Of a stretch of DNA of 64,000 nt, positions 25,603-33,695 are shown piece by piece. The translations under genes were made by a program, and so were the position numbers. The stretch covers positions 10,675 through 74,674 of the forward strand of contig DBFWPL010000025.1 of the NCBI GenBank assembly GCA_048463395.1, written 5' to 3'. The number at the start of each line of letters is the position of its first letter. Position 1 is the first letter of the stretch. The notes beneath the pieces were generated by a model, which worked only from the letters and a program-made list of their open reading frames with translations, did not search any database and was not told the DNA's origin. This DNA is from JAGAJR01 sp048463395 (lineage in GTDB: Bacteria; Pseudomonadota; Alphaproteobacteria; RF32; CAG-239).

Positions 25603-27208
25603 CGGCTTTTTGTTTTCCTGTACGTTGAGCAATTTCAGCCGTGTTCATGGCAATTTCCAAAATACCTTTCAGCATTTGCCGAGGGTCTTCCAGAAGAGCT
25701 TGTGTTTCATACTTTTCAAGGTAAACACGCAGGGTAGCACCGCTTGATCCGGTTCCGGACAGGCGGTAAACGATACGTGAGCCATCCTCAAAGGTAATGA
25801 CCAGTCCGTTTTTGGTTGAGGAGTGATCAACCGGGTCGTTGTAAATAAACGGAGCGGCTTTGGCAACTTTATATGTTCCGAAAATTTGTCCGTTTAAAGA
25901 CGGCAGTTTTTCTTCCAAGTCAGCCATTAGTTTATCGGCGACTTCGGTGGAAATGCCTTCGAAGTCGAAACGCATATAATAACTGCGGCCGTATTTTTTC
26001 CAGTGTTCAAGCGTAATTTCCTCAACGGATTTTCCGGTGGCGGCAATGATGTTGAGCCAGAACAGAACTGCCCAAATACCGTCTTTTTCGCGGATGTGGC
26101 TGGAACCTGTTCCGAAGCTTTCTTCTCCGCAGAAGGTAATTCTGTTGGAATCCATCAGGTTTACGAAATATTTCCACCCGGTTGGAACTTCGTAATAGCC
26201 GATGTTGTGGGCTTTGGCCACTCTGGAAACGGCTGAAGAAGTTGCGGCTGATTTGGCAACGCCGAAGATACCCTTTTTGTAAGCCGGAATGAGTTGATAG
26301 TTATCCGTTAAAATTGCCAAGCTGTCGCTCGGGGTAACGAAGAACTTTTTGCCCAGAATCATGTTGCGGTCGCCGTCGCCGTCATTGGCGGCTCCGAAAT
26401 CCGGAGCTTTATCCGAGAACATTAGGTCAACCAATTCTTTGGCGTAAATCAGGTTCGGATCCGGATGTAAGCCGCCAAAATCAGGCAGCGGACGGAAGTT
26501 AACGACAGAACCTTTCGGTGCTCCGAGAATTTCTTCAAAAATTCTTTGGGCGTAAGGTCCGGTAACGGCGTTCATTGCATCGAATCTCATTGTAAAGCCG
26601 GATTGGAAAAGTTTTTTGATTGCCTCAAAATCAAAAATTTCCTGCATCATATTTACATAATCAACAACAGGGTCGATGATTTCAATCGTCATATCGCCGA
26701 GTTTTTGAGTGCCGATTTCAGACAGGTCAATGTCCGGAGCGTCAAAAATCTTATATTCTTTAATTTCCTTGGTATTTTGATAAATTTTATCGGTTACGCT
26801 GCTTGGAGCCTGTCCGCCGCTTTCATTGGCATATTTAATGCCGAAGTCGCCGTTTTCTCCGCCCGGATTATGTGAAGCAGAGAGGACAAAACCGCCGTCA
26901 GCTTTGTTCTTTAAGATAATGTGAGAACCGGCCGGCGTGGAAATAAAGCCGTCTTTGCCGATAATCAGTTTAGCAACGCCGTTGGCTGCAGCCATTTTTA
27001 TGATTTTTTGGATGGCAACGTCATTGTAAAAACGTCCGTCGCCGCCGACAAGGTAAACTTTTCCGCTTAAGTCTCCGATAGTGTTGAAAATACTTTGCAT
27101 AAAGTTTTCGACATAATTAGGCTGCATGACGACTTTGGATTTTTTTCTTAAGCCGGCAGTACCCATTTTTTGGTCGGTATACGGGGTTGTCGCGATTGTT
27201 TTTATCAT
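25589..27208 (-). CDS. pgm: Alpha-D-glucose phosphoglucomutase
   Basis: Interconverts glucose-1-phosphate and glucose-6-phosphate, feeding glycogen and nucleotide-sugar synthesis. The 539-residue length and the N-terminal block KMGTAGLRKKSKVV fit the PGM1-like form. The phosphoserine loop is SASHNPGGENGDFGIKY, the metal loop is NDGDGDRNMIL, the sugar loop is FCGEESFGTGS and the phosphate-binding loop is YRLSGTGSSGATLRVY. Start at 27208 after AAAGGAAA; the frame extends 11 codons further to a non-ATG start. Its stop lies inside the next gene. Confidence 0.95.
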   Translation of the reverse strand: MIKTIATTPYTDQKMGTAGLRKKSKVVMQPNYVENFMQSIFNTIGDLSGKVYLVGGDGRFYNDVAIQKIIKMAAANGVAKLIIGKDGFISTPAGSHIILKNKADGGFVLSASHNPGGENGDFGIKYANESGGQAPSSVTDKIYQNTKEIKEYKIFDAPDIDLSEIGTQKLGDMTIEIIDPVVDYVNMMQEIFDFEAIKKLFQSGFTMRFDAMNAVTGPYAQRIFEEILGAPKGSVVNFRPLPDFGGLHPDPNLIYAKELVDLMFSDKAPDFGAANDGDGDRNMILGKKFFVTPSDSLAILTDNYQLIPAYKKGIFGVAKSAATSSAVSRVAKAHNIGYYEVPTGWKYFVNLMDSNRITFCGEESFGTGSSHIREKDGIWAVLFWLNIIAATGKSVEEITLEHWKKYGRSYYMRFDFEGISTEVADKLMADLEEKLPSLNGQIFGTYKVAKAAPFIYNDPVDHSSTKNGLVITFEDGSRIVYRLSGTGSSGATLRVYLEKYETQALLEDPRQMLKGILEIAMNTAEIAQRTGKQKADVIT

Positions 27209-27295
27209 CAGATTTCCTTTATCTTTAATAGTGAAACGCATTGATTAATAATCTGGAGTTTATCACTTTGGTTTCTAAACTCAAGGATAAAGGTA

Positions 27296-27307
27296 GTTAT
27301 TAATAAC
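27296..27307. repeat. Perfect 12-bp palindrome upstream of pgm
   Basis: GTTATTAATAAC is a perfect dyad in the gap between the unknown membrane gene and pgm, about 90 bp before the pgm ATG. It could bind a dimeric regulator; nothing more can be said from one copy. Confidence 0.3.
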
Positions 27308-27309
27308 CA

Positions 27310-27837
27310 TTATTTTTTCAAGAGGGTTTGGCAGGCCTTATTTATCATTTTCGCAAAATAGGGATGGGTGAGATTTTGCTTAAGAGCCGTGTCCAAAAGC
27401 TGTTTTTGGCGTTTTGGCAAAGTCTCAGGGTTTTGCAGGGCGGATAAGTGTAAACCTAGGATTTTTAATGCTTGCTGCGGTGAATAGCTTGAATACAATT
27501 TGTCAAAGTTTTGTTGTTTGTTTATTTTTTTGTTGATGTGTGAAAGTGTAATTAAACTTTTTTGACCTGAGAAAAAGCGGCGAATCTGATACAGATATAC
27601 AAGGTAACAGACCAAGCCAAGGCAAAGGCATCCGAACAGCCCCCGAGAGAGTGAGGTTGTGGAGATAGTCAGGCCATAGCCTGCGTAGAAAAGCATTCCC
27701 CAAGCAATGTTTAACATTGTGGTTTCGGGAATATAGAAAAAATTGCGATGAGGGTTCTGGTGAAAGATATTTTTAAGTAAAGCCGCGGTCAGAATAACCA
27801 CTGCAGCGACAAACATTAAGAAACTCAGTTCTTTCAT
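27310..27837 (-). CDS. Uncharacterised membrane protein, co-transcribed with mipZ
   Basis: Not recognised. The 175-residue product has a short N-terminal membrane segment (ELSFLMFVAAVVILTAALL), two more hydrophobic helices (TTMLNIAWGMLFYAGYGLTI and GLFGCLCLGLVCYLVYLYQI), and a basic cytoplasmic tail of about 75 residues rich in Lys, Gln and Leu that may be helical (PQQALKILGLHLSALQN). It starts 1 bp after the mipZ stop, so the two are almost certainly made together. A role with MipZ at the membrane is possible but unproven. Confidence 0.75.
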   Translation of the reverse strand: MKELSFLMFVAAVVILTAALLKNIFHQNPHRNFFYIPETTMLNIAWGMLFYAGYGLTISTTSLSRGLFGCLCLGLVCYLVYLYQIRRFFSGQKSLITLSHINKKINKQQNFDKLYSSYSPQQALKILGLHLSALQNPETLPKRQKQLLDTALKQNLTHPYFAKMINKACQTLLKK

Positions 27838-27838
27838 T

Positions 27839-28648
27839 CTATTCTTTCGGGCAAATAAACTCGGCTAACGCTTGGATTTCTCTTTTGGCGGCAACGTGGG
27901 AAACGCTCATGCGGCGTTTTAAAGCTTCGTCTCTCATATCCAAAACCGTCAATCCTTCCAAGAACATTTCTTTATAGATTACCCTGTCTTTCAGACCGGT
28001 TGAGAATCTAAAACCGTAAAGTTTAGAGAGTTTTTCCAGATATTCAAATACCAAGTGTTTATTTTTTGATTGTAATGCAGAAATTTTGTTGCCGACAACA
28101 ATCCAGTTAAGGTAAGCGTGTCCCTGAGAGGCCAAATATTTTTTTACATCCCAGATATAGTTGGCGTAATGTCCCGGTTTGCCGATTTTTTGTTCCGTAA
28201 AGTCAATCTCTGCCAAAGCGTTTAAATCAATCAAACTGTCTGAAATCGGAGTGATAAGCGTATCTGCAAATTTGTGAGCTTCTTCAAAAAGGTAGTTCTT
28301 GTTGCCCGGTGTATCAATGATGATGGCATCATAGGATGGGATGAGTTTTTGAATCTGCAGACGCACATTGCTGCGATCCGCCGGGATTAATTCATAACTT
28401 TCCTGCGGGTAAAAACGATAATGTATCGGCATAGGCAGAGAGATTTTGTTTTTTTTGCAAAAGTTTTGGCGGTTTTCGATGTATTTGGATAATGTTCCCT
28501 GCCGACCGTCCATGTCAATCGTGGCAACGCTAAATCCTTCTTTGAGCAGTTTAACGGCCAAGTGCATGGAGATTGTAGATTTTCCCGTTCCGCCTTTTTC
28601 GTTGCTGACAACGATGATATGGGCTTTCTTGCTAATATCGTCTATCAT
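27839..28648 (-). CDS. mipZ: Division-plane positioning ATPase MipZ (ParA/MinD family)
   Basis: A ParA-type ATPase that forms a gradient from the poles with ParB and blocks FtsZ assembly away from midcell. The 269-residue protein has the deviant Walker A NEKGGTGKSTISMHLAV, switch I region TIDMDGRQGTLSKYIENR, and the Walker B-like IIIDTPGNKN. The VGNKISALQSKNK and LKDRVIYKEMFLEGLTVLD blocks are the MipZ-specific C-terminal half. Its ATG shares a base with the dacC-like stop (TAATG). Confidence 0.92.
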   Translation of the reverse strand: MIDDISKKAHIIVVSNEKGGTGKSTISMHLAVKLLKEGFSVATIDMDGRQGTLSKYIENRQNFCKKNKISLPMPIHYRFYPQESYELIPADRSNVRLQIQKLIPSYDAIIIDTPGNKNYLFEEAHKFADTLITPISDSLIDLNALAEIDFTEQKIGKPGHYANYIWDVKKYLASQGHAYLNWIVVGNKISALQSKNKHLVFEYLEKLSKLYGFRFSTGLKDRVIYKEMFLEGLTVLDMRDEALKRRMSVSHVAAKREIQALAEFICPKE

Positions 28649-29862
28649 TAGTACTTACTATGTGCCAATAAAAGTTGTTTGTTGGTGTTTACTGCGACTA
28701 CTATACATGACTTGTTTGATTTTTTCAAACCTTTACACGCTTCATCCGCATCATTTTTTTCAAACCCGATGATTTTTGAACGATAAACAATGGCGGCACC
28801 ACTTTCAACGGGTTCTACGGCAATGTGTTTGTTTGAGAATCTGCGGGAAACTTCCTGTTCAATTTTTAAAGCATAGTTTCTGGCCTTGGTATAGTTGGAA
28901 AAGGCTCCTACCTGAATCCCGTAACTTCCTTCAGTCGGATTTTGTTCTTCGCCGGCGGAAATTTGCCGTGTTTTGTTGGCAGATTTAATGTTTTTTTCTT
29001 CCAATCGGGCATAAATGCTTGATTTATTCAGGTTATCGTTCATTGCCAGTTTGGTTAAAGCTTTATCCATTAACTGAGAAACTTTTTGATCCCTGTTTTG
29101 GGCGGTTTTGTGCCCCATGGTAACGGCAATGACTCTTTGTCCGTCTCTTTGTGCTGAAGTGATGATATTGAAACCGGCGGCGGCGGTATATCCGGTTTTC
29201 ATGCCGTCAGCCCCTTCAAATGATTTGAGAAGGTGGTTGTGGGTGTAAATGGTTTGACCTTTGTAGGTAAATTTTTTGCAGGAAAACCAAGAGTAATATT
29301 GTGGAAAATGGTGGTACATAGCCGCCCCGAGAAGAGCCATGTCCCGAGCCGTGGTTTTTTGAGCTTTGTTCGGCAAGCCGGAGGCGTTTTTGAATGTGGT
29401 GTTTTTCATGCCGAGCTCTTTGGCGACTTTAGTCATGGTTCTAGCAAAATTTTCTTCCGTATACCCTAAGCCTTCTGCTAAAACGGTGGCACAGTCGTTG
29501 GCTGATTTGACAATAAGTGCCATAATGGCGTCTTTGACTTTGATGGTTTCTCCGGCTTTCAGCCCGAGTTTTGACGGCGAACGGTTAGCCGCATTACGGG
29601 AAACGGGCAATTTATCTTCCAGTTTAATCAGTCCCTTTTCAAGAGCGTCAAAGGTAATGTAAAGAGTCATTACTTTAGTCAATGAAGCCGGATAACGCAA
29701 TGTATCTGCTGCAGATGAGGAAAGGACTTCTCCGTTTTCGGCGTTGATGATAATAGAAGAGGTGGAGGCTGCGGCTTTTGATATATTGGATGTGCACAAA
29801 AATAAAGTGCAGATTGTGCACATTCCCAAATGCAACAGACTATTTCTTATTGTTTCTTTCAT
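28648..29862 (-). CDS. D-alanyl-D-alanine carboxypeptidase (penicillin-binding protein 5/6 type) with C-terminal SPOR domain
   Basis: A periplasmic murein DD-carboxypeptidase. The signal peptide covers about residues 1-30 (LGMCTICTLFLCTSNISKAAA). The catalytic motifs are SxxK in RYPASLTKVM, SxN in KSANDCATVL, and KTG in GADGMKTGYTAAAG. After a linker the C terminus has a SPOR-like region (SYGIQVGAFSNYTKARNYALK) that would bind denuded septal glycan and target the enzyme to division sites. The coupling to mipZ downstream fits a division role. First gene of the minus-strand run that includes mipZ. Confidence 0.92.
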   Translation of the reverse strand: MKETIRNSLLHLGMCTICTLFLCTSNISKAAASTSSIIINAENGEVLSSSAADTLRYPASLTKVMTLYITFDALEKGLIKLEDKLPVSRNAANRSPSKLGLKAGETIKVKDAIMALIVKSANDCATVLAEGLGYTEENFARTMTKVAKELGMKNTTFKNASGLPNKAQKTTARDMALLGAAMYHHFPQYYSWFSCKKFTYKGQTIYTHNHLLKSFEGADGMKTGYTAAAGFNIITSAQRDGQRVIAVTMGHKTAQNRDQKVSQLMDKALTKLAMNDNLNKSSIYARLEEKNIKSANKTRQISAGEEQNPTEGSYGIQVGAFSNYTKARNYALKIEQEVSRRFSNKHIAVEPVESGAAIVYRSKIIGFEKNDADEACKGLKKSNKSCIVVAVNTNKQLLLAHSKY

Positions 29863-29995
29863 TTCCAGCTCTTCTGCCTTGAATTTTCTTTAAGTTAATT
29901 CTATGGCAAAATAGCAAATAAATTGTTAATTTTTGAATTATAAAAGATTTTTTTGAATACTTCTTTAGTCTATAAGAGATGTATAAAATTTTTGC

Positions 29996-30024
29996 TTGAC
30001 TTTATTGCATATTCTCTGTAAAAC
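29996..30024 (+). promoter_or_regulatory. tRNA-His promoter
   Basis: TTGACT (29996-30001), 17 bp, then TAAAAC (30019-30024), placing the start about 6 bases before the tRNA. The 29863-29995 stretch shows no further gene. Confidence 0.6.
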
Positions 30025-30036
30025 CCAATAGTCAAC

Positions 30037-30113
30037 GGCGAACGTAGCTCAGTTGGTAGAGCCCCGGTTTGTGGTACCGGTTGTCGTGGGTTCGAGCCCC
30101 ATCGTTCGCCCCA
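30037..30113 (+). tRNA. tRNA-His (GTG)
   Basis: The cloverleaf is clear: acceptor GCGAACG pairs with CGTTCGC, D arm AGCTCAGTTGGTAGAGC, anticodon arm CCGGTTTGTGGTACCGG with anticodon GTG, and T arm GTGGGTTCGAGCCCC. The extra 5' G (-1) at 30037 opposite C73 is the tRNA-His identity element. CCA is encoded at 30111-30113. A terminator follows at 30121. Confidence 0.97.
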
Positions 30114-30154
30114 GTTTGAGAAAAAGCATCGTTTAATACGGTGCTTTTTTGTTT
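30095..30154 (+). repeat. 60-bp direct repeat, copy 1: 3' end of tRNA-His plus its terminator
   Basis: Runs from the T-arm AGCCCC through the acceptor end and the downstream terminator to TTTTTTGTTT. It matches 30333-30392 with one mismatch (T here, C there, in the terminator stem). Duplicated tRNA 3' ends are typical of integration at a tRNA gene. Confidence 0.85.
30121..30150 (+). terminator. tRNA-His terminator
   Basis: AAAAAGCATCGT pairs with ACGGTGCTTTTT around TTAAT, with one T-G pair, followed by T6. Confidence 0.8.
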
Positions 30155-30332
30155 ATGGTTATCAGGGGCTCGAACCAAGGTTCGTCTGGCTCATAAGCTC
30201 ACTTTCAGTTCGCTAACTCGCTGCGGTCACTCCATTTGTAACATTTGTTTCGCAGCACTGTCGTTTGCTCACAAACTAACAAATTGTCGTCTGTCGTCAA
30301 AAAACAATCCGCCGGATTGTTTTTTATTCTCC
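30155..30332. other. Insert between the two tRNA-His 3' repeats: no gene, contains an inverted copy of the T-arm and a terminator-like hairpin
   Basis: No plausible coding frame. At 30165-30176 GGGGCTCGAACC is the exact reverse complement of the tRNA T-arm at 30089-30100. A perfect 12-bp hairpin AAAAAACAATCC/GGATTGTTTTTT lies at 30299-30325. The 178-bp length is far too short for an integrase-bearing element, so this is more likely a relic or a small non-autonomous insertion. Confidence 0.6.
30299..30325. terminator. Terminator-like perfect hairpin inside the tRNA-His insert
   Basis: A 12-bp perfect stem with a GCC loop, A6 before and T6 after: a bidirectional intrinsic terminator shape with no adjacent gene to explain it. 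Confidence 0.55.
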
Positions 30333-30392
30333 AGCCCCATCGTTCGCCCCAGTTTGAGAAAAAGCACCGTTTAATACGGTGCTTTTTTGTTT
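30333..30392 (+). repeat. 60-bp direct repeat, copy 2 (duplicate tRNA-His 3' end and terminator)
   Basis: Matches 59 of 60 bases of 30095-30154. It lacks the rest of the tRNA, so it is not a gene. Its terminator hairpin (30359-30388) is perfectly paired (GCACCGT/ACGGTGC) and is bidirectional. It now lies just downstream of the minus-strand SUKH gene and probably ends that operon. Confidence 0.85.
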
Positions 30393-30394
30393 TT

Positions 30395-30838
30395 TTAAGT
30401 AATGTCATCTTTTTCCATGTATATTTTCATAATATCGGAGAATGTCGGATATTCGGCTCGGGAAAGAAGATTTATTCTATCCGCAACGGCATAAGAATCT
30501 GTCTGTTTGTCATAGAAAATAATACTTTCGGAGATTCTACCTAAGACGGTTTTATTCCTGAAAAAGTCATAATCGGCATAAGTTTTGGCGATGCTTGCCA
30601 GGTCAGGAAAAACATATTCTTTTTCTTTCCGGTTGTGAGAAACGGTTCCATAAAGTTCGAGCCCGTTATAGATAAAACCGTCGGAGAGTTTTAGAAAGAC
30701 TTTGTATTCGTCCGGAAGTTCCGAGAAGCCGTTATCGGTAAGGACGGTATTAATCATGTTAATCTTTTTATCATCGGCCGGAGAAAATGTTACGCAGCCG
30801 TTTTTTTGTTTAAAAACGTTTAAGCAGCGGCTAATCAT
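30395..30838 (-). CDS. SMI1/KNR4 (SUKH superfamily) protein, probable immunity protein
   Basis: SUKH proteins commonly neutralise nuclease toxins encoded just upstream. From ATG 30838 the 147-residue product has the family core LPDEYKVFLKLSDGFIYNGLELYGT, then IIFYDKQTDSYAVADR and a C-terminal helix. The start overlaps the stop of the HNH-like gene by 8 bp, so the two are translated together. It is last in the coupling-ATPase operon. A second SUKH gene at 52732-53151 shares the P-D-x-F/Y...L...N-G...Y-G pattern and is also overlapped by an HNH gene. Immunity is inferred from family and position. Confidence 0.75.
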   Translation of the reverse strand: MISRCLNVFKQKNGCVTFSPADDKKINMINTVLTDNGFSELPDEYKVFLKLSDGFIYNGLELYGTVSHNRKEKEYVFPDLASIAKTYADYDFFRNKTVLGRISESIIFYDKQTDSYAVADRINLLSRAEYPTFSDIMKIYMEKDDIT

Positions 30839-31436
30839 TGTATATTTTCCCTTCAAAATAAGGTATAAATATTTTTTTGTGCAATCGCAGGAAGTTGTTG
30901 GTTATCTGCATATCAAAAATCTGGTGCAAATTATTGTGGGTCGGATGCGTTTTTATGAGCATAAGATTGTTAAAGCCGGTGTTGCCGTCGAAGTCAAGCG
31001 GAATCTTGAGATGGGTGTTTAAATTCTCTGGGGCAATGCCTTGTTTTAAGAAATTTATATCTTCCTCAGAAAGTCCGGCCTCCCGACATTCAGAAGTACA
31101 GGAGTAGGCGAGAAGTTTAAAAAACATGATTCTGGAACGTTGATATTCTCCCAAGATTTTTTGCATATCCTGCCAAGACTGCGGATGATAACTTTTTTCA
31201 ATCAATTCAAACTTAGAGAGTTTTAACTCATTGATTTTCTTCTCAACCAGAGTTTTCATCTCTTGTTCGGAAATGGTTGAGATTTGTTTGGGAGATTGGG
31301 GTTCGTTTATTTCTTTATGAGGAGGAATGTAGATTTCCAGTGTTTCTCCAACCAAATCCCCGTAAGCCGCAACCAAAGATGTTTTGGGTTTCTCTTCGGT
31401 TTTTGGCTGGTTGATTTGGTTGGACCATTCCCACAT
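30831..31436 (-). CDS. HNH/ENDO VII-like putative nuclease effector (divergent active site)
   Basis: The 201-residue protein has a disordered N terminus and a helical middle. The last third contains HLKIPLDFDG, NTGFNNLMLIK and HPTHNNLHQIFD, the order and spacing of an HNH beta-beta-alpha motif (H..IPL..GG...NL.LI....H..LH). In typical members the first block is HHKIPL; here the second His, the usual general base, is Leu. The enzyme may therefore be inactive or use the neighbouring His. It lies 22 bp after the VirD4-like gene and overlaps the SUKH gene, the layout of a secreted toxin with its immunity gene. No signal peptide is seen. Confidence 0.6.
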   Translation of the reverse strand: MWEWSNQINQPKTEEKPKTSLVAAYGDLVGETLEIYIPPHKEINEPQSPKQISTISEQEMKTLVEKKINELKLSKFELIEKSYHPQSWQDMQKILGEYQRSRIMFFKLLAYSCTSECREAGLSEEDINFLKQGIAPENLNTHLKIPLDFDGNTGFNNLMLIKTHPTHNNLHQIFDMQITNNFLRLHKKIFIPYFEGKIYND

Positions 31437-31458
31437 TATAAAATCCCGTGATTATTTG

Positions 31459-33681
31459 TTATTCCTGATTGTCATCGTCGAATTCGTCATCTTCAAATTC
31501 ATCGTCTAAATCTTCGTCCGGATTATAATCGAGGCCAAGTTTGGAGAGCATGTCTTCGTTAATATCCTCGCGTTGAGCGACAATCCAATCCGGAACCCAT
31601 GGAGCCGGAGGAAGTTTGGATAAGGCCAGCATTTGTTTATCCAGATAAAAACGCGGTGCATCGGCGATGATCGGGCGGTCGATGGAGCCTTGCATCAGGA
31701 CAACTTGTTTTAACATCGGCAAGCTCAGCAATTGCGTGGTGCTGATAACCGAAGTTCCCTGTAATTGATAACTGACGTTTTTGGCAAACGGATTGGAGCC
31801 TTTGCCCAGACCGCCTTCGTTTTTGGAGAAAGACGTGGTTTGAACGGTTTTGTTACCAATCATTTTAGAGAAACGTTGGGCTGTCTGTTCGTTGTTCTGA
31901 GACAAGATGACTTTGCATGCGGTGGTGGAAATCACGGTTTCCAAATCGTCTTTTCCGTATTTACCGGAGATTTGTCCCAGGTCTTGTCCGATAAGCAGAT
32001 ATGACACTTTCTGTCCACGACCGACCGCCGGTCCGTCGATAATGGCTTTTAATTTAGGCATTTGCGGAAACTCGTCGAGTACGAACAGGCAAGGGTAAGG
32101 CCCCATTTTGCCTTCGGTTTTGTTGACGAAGTTAGGCGGATTTGCAATCAGATATGAAGACATAAGCTCAATAAACGTACCGCTGATGATGTTCAAGGCT
32201 CGTGCGTCAACCTGGTTAACGGAAAGATAAACGGAGATAGGTTTCCATTCTCCCGTAATCGGGTCTTTCATACCGCGGAGGTCTCTAAATTGCAAATCAG
32301 AGAAACTGGTGCGGGATACCACGGCCGAGTTTTTAAAGATGCCGATGCCCGAGAAACCGGTAGAAAGCACGGAACCTCTTTCTTTATCCGGCATGGAGCT
32401 TAATTGGCTCAATTCAACGATACAGCGTTGAGAGTAACCGAATTTGCGGGCTTCGGCAATGGCTTCTTCAAGCAAATCTCTCATCGGGTCAGCCATGGCG
32501 GCCATTTGGTCGCCTTCTTCCAGACGGCGTTTGATTTCCTGAGACTGCTTAATCTGGGCTTCGGTAATCCATTCCAAAATCATGGCCAGGCAAGATTCAT
32601 GCCCGATCCATTTTTCCGGCAGCAAAGCCCAAGTTCCGATAGGCAGGTAATTGTCTATGGTAATATTGTTGTTTTTGAGGTTTTGGATAGCCTGAGCCGA
32701 CATCGGGTCGTGCATTTCCATATAATAACCTTCAAGTACGCGTTTGTCTTCTTCATCCAGTTTGCCTTCATAGACACGGCCGATGAAGTAGTCGTTAGCC
32801 CGGGCCCTTTCGCATTTTGAGGCAATGAAGTGAATGAAACCGGTCAGGGCTGAACGTCCGGTCTTGGACCAGTGTGGGTCGGCACCGCCTTTAGGGTCTT
32901 CAACCAAAATGTTACACATGGAGTCAACATACATATCGCGGTCAGGTCCCGGCATTGGCAATGCTTGCGGGGAAAGCGGATTCCAGCTTGGATAATAAAC
33001 ACCTTCTGCCGGATTATCTTCGGCACCCCAGTTAATTACGAAAACAGGTCCGTCTTTGGCTCGGGCTCCGGTTGTGCTGTAACACAGTTCCGGTTTAGGG
33101 TCGTTTACGATAATGCTCATGCCGTGAGAGTTGAAAATGGTCGGAATAACCACTCCGGCTGTTTTACCGGTACCCGGAGGAGCACAACACAGGGTGGCCA
33201 GTGTTTCTTTGAGCATAAGCATTTTGCCGTTGAATTTTCCGACAACCTGACAAAAACCGTCAAAGCCGAGCAACGGCATTTTTTTGATGTCTTTTTCCGT
33301 GGCAATGCGGGCAGAACCGTGGATGTTTGATTGGAAACGGTATGGGTTGGTTATCACGCCGATAATAATTCCGGTCGGTAGGGACAGAATCGGAAGAATC
33401 GGAAGCCAGAGACTTACCGAGAACGGGCCGTGATATCCGGATAATTGTTTGAACCAGTTCCAATATCTTGAGAATAGGAAGTTTGGATTGTTGATAATGG
33501 CACTGATAAATTTACCGACATCGTTCAGCGTGTCTTTGGAAATACCGCTGCCGATAAGGTACCCTAAAGGCATGGATATGATTGCGAGAACAATTGTAAC
33601 GGCCAATGAAATGACGATGGTTAAAACCATCCATTTCACCGCGTTATCATACTCTTCCCATTCTTCTCCTCTTTTTTGCAT
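31459..33681 (-). CDS. Type IV secretion coupling ATPase, VirD4/TraG family
   Basis: A membrane-anchored hexameric ATPase that recruits protein or DNA substrates to a type IV secretion channel. The 740-residue protein has two N-terminal membrane segments (WMVLTIVISLAVTIVLAI and PILPILSLPTGIIIGVI), then HGSARIATEKDI. The Walker A is CCAPPGTGKTAGVVIP, followed by NDPKPELCYSTTG. The Walker B is PCLFVLDEFPQM, and the TraG-type LLIGQDLGQISGKYG follows. The C-terminal tail is strongly acidic (EDLDDEFEDDEFDDD), often the substrate-docking end. No relaxase, VirB4 or VirB11 gene is in the window, so the channel must be encoded elsewhere. It is followed by the HNH-SUKH pair. Confidence 0.9.
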   Translation of the reverse strand: MQKRGEEWEEYDNAVKWMVLTIVISLAVTIVLAIISMPLGYLIGSGISKDTLNDVGKFISAIINNPNFLFSRYWNWFKQLSGYHGPFSVSLWLPILPILSLPTGIIIGVITNPYRFQSNIHGSARIATEKDIKKMPLLGFDGFCQVVGKFNGKMLMLKETLATLCCAPPGTGKTAGVVIPTIFNSHGMSIIVNDPKPELCYSTTGARAKDGPVFVINWGAEDNPAEGVYYPSWNPLSPQALPMPGPDRDMYVDSMCNILVEDPKGGADPHWSKTGRSALTGFIHFIASKCERARANDYFIGRVYEGKLDEEDKRVLEGYYMEMHDPMSAQAIQNLKNNNITIDNYLPIGTWALLPEKWIGHESCLAMILEWITEAQIKQSQEIKRRLEEGDQMAAMADPMRDLLEEAIAEARKFGYSQRCIVELSQLSSMPDKERGSVLSTGFSGIGIFKNSAVVSRTSFSDLQFRDLRGMKDPITGEWKPISVYLSVNQVDARALNIISGTFIELMSSYLIANPPNFVNKTEGKMGPYPCLFVLDEFPQMPKLKAIIDGPAVGRGQKVSYLLIGQDLGQISGKYGKDDLETVISTTACKVILSQNNEQTAQRFSKMIGNKTVQTTSFSKNEGGLGKGSNPFAKNVSYQLQGTSVISTTQLLSLPMLKQVVLMQGSIDRPIIADAPRFYLDKQMLALSKLPPAPWVPDWIVAQREDINEDMLSKLGLDYNPDEDLDDEFEDDEFDDDNQE

Positions 33682-33695
33682 TTTTACTCTACACC

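Noticed and set aside
30155..30332. Insertion sequence or IS-like element between the tRNA-His repeats
   Set aside because: No transposase frame, no terminal inverted repeats at the edges and no short target duplication; described as a scar or small element instead.
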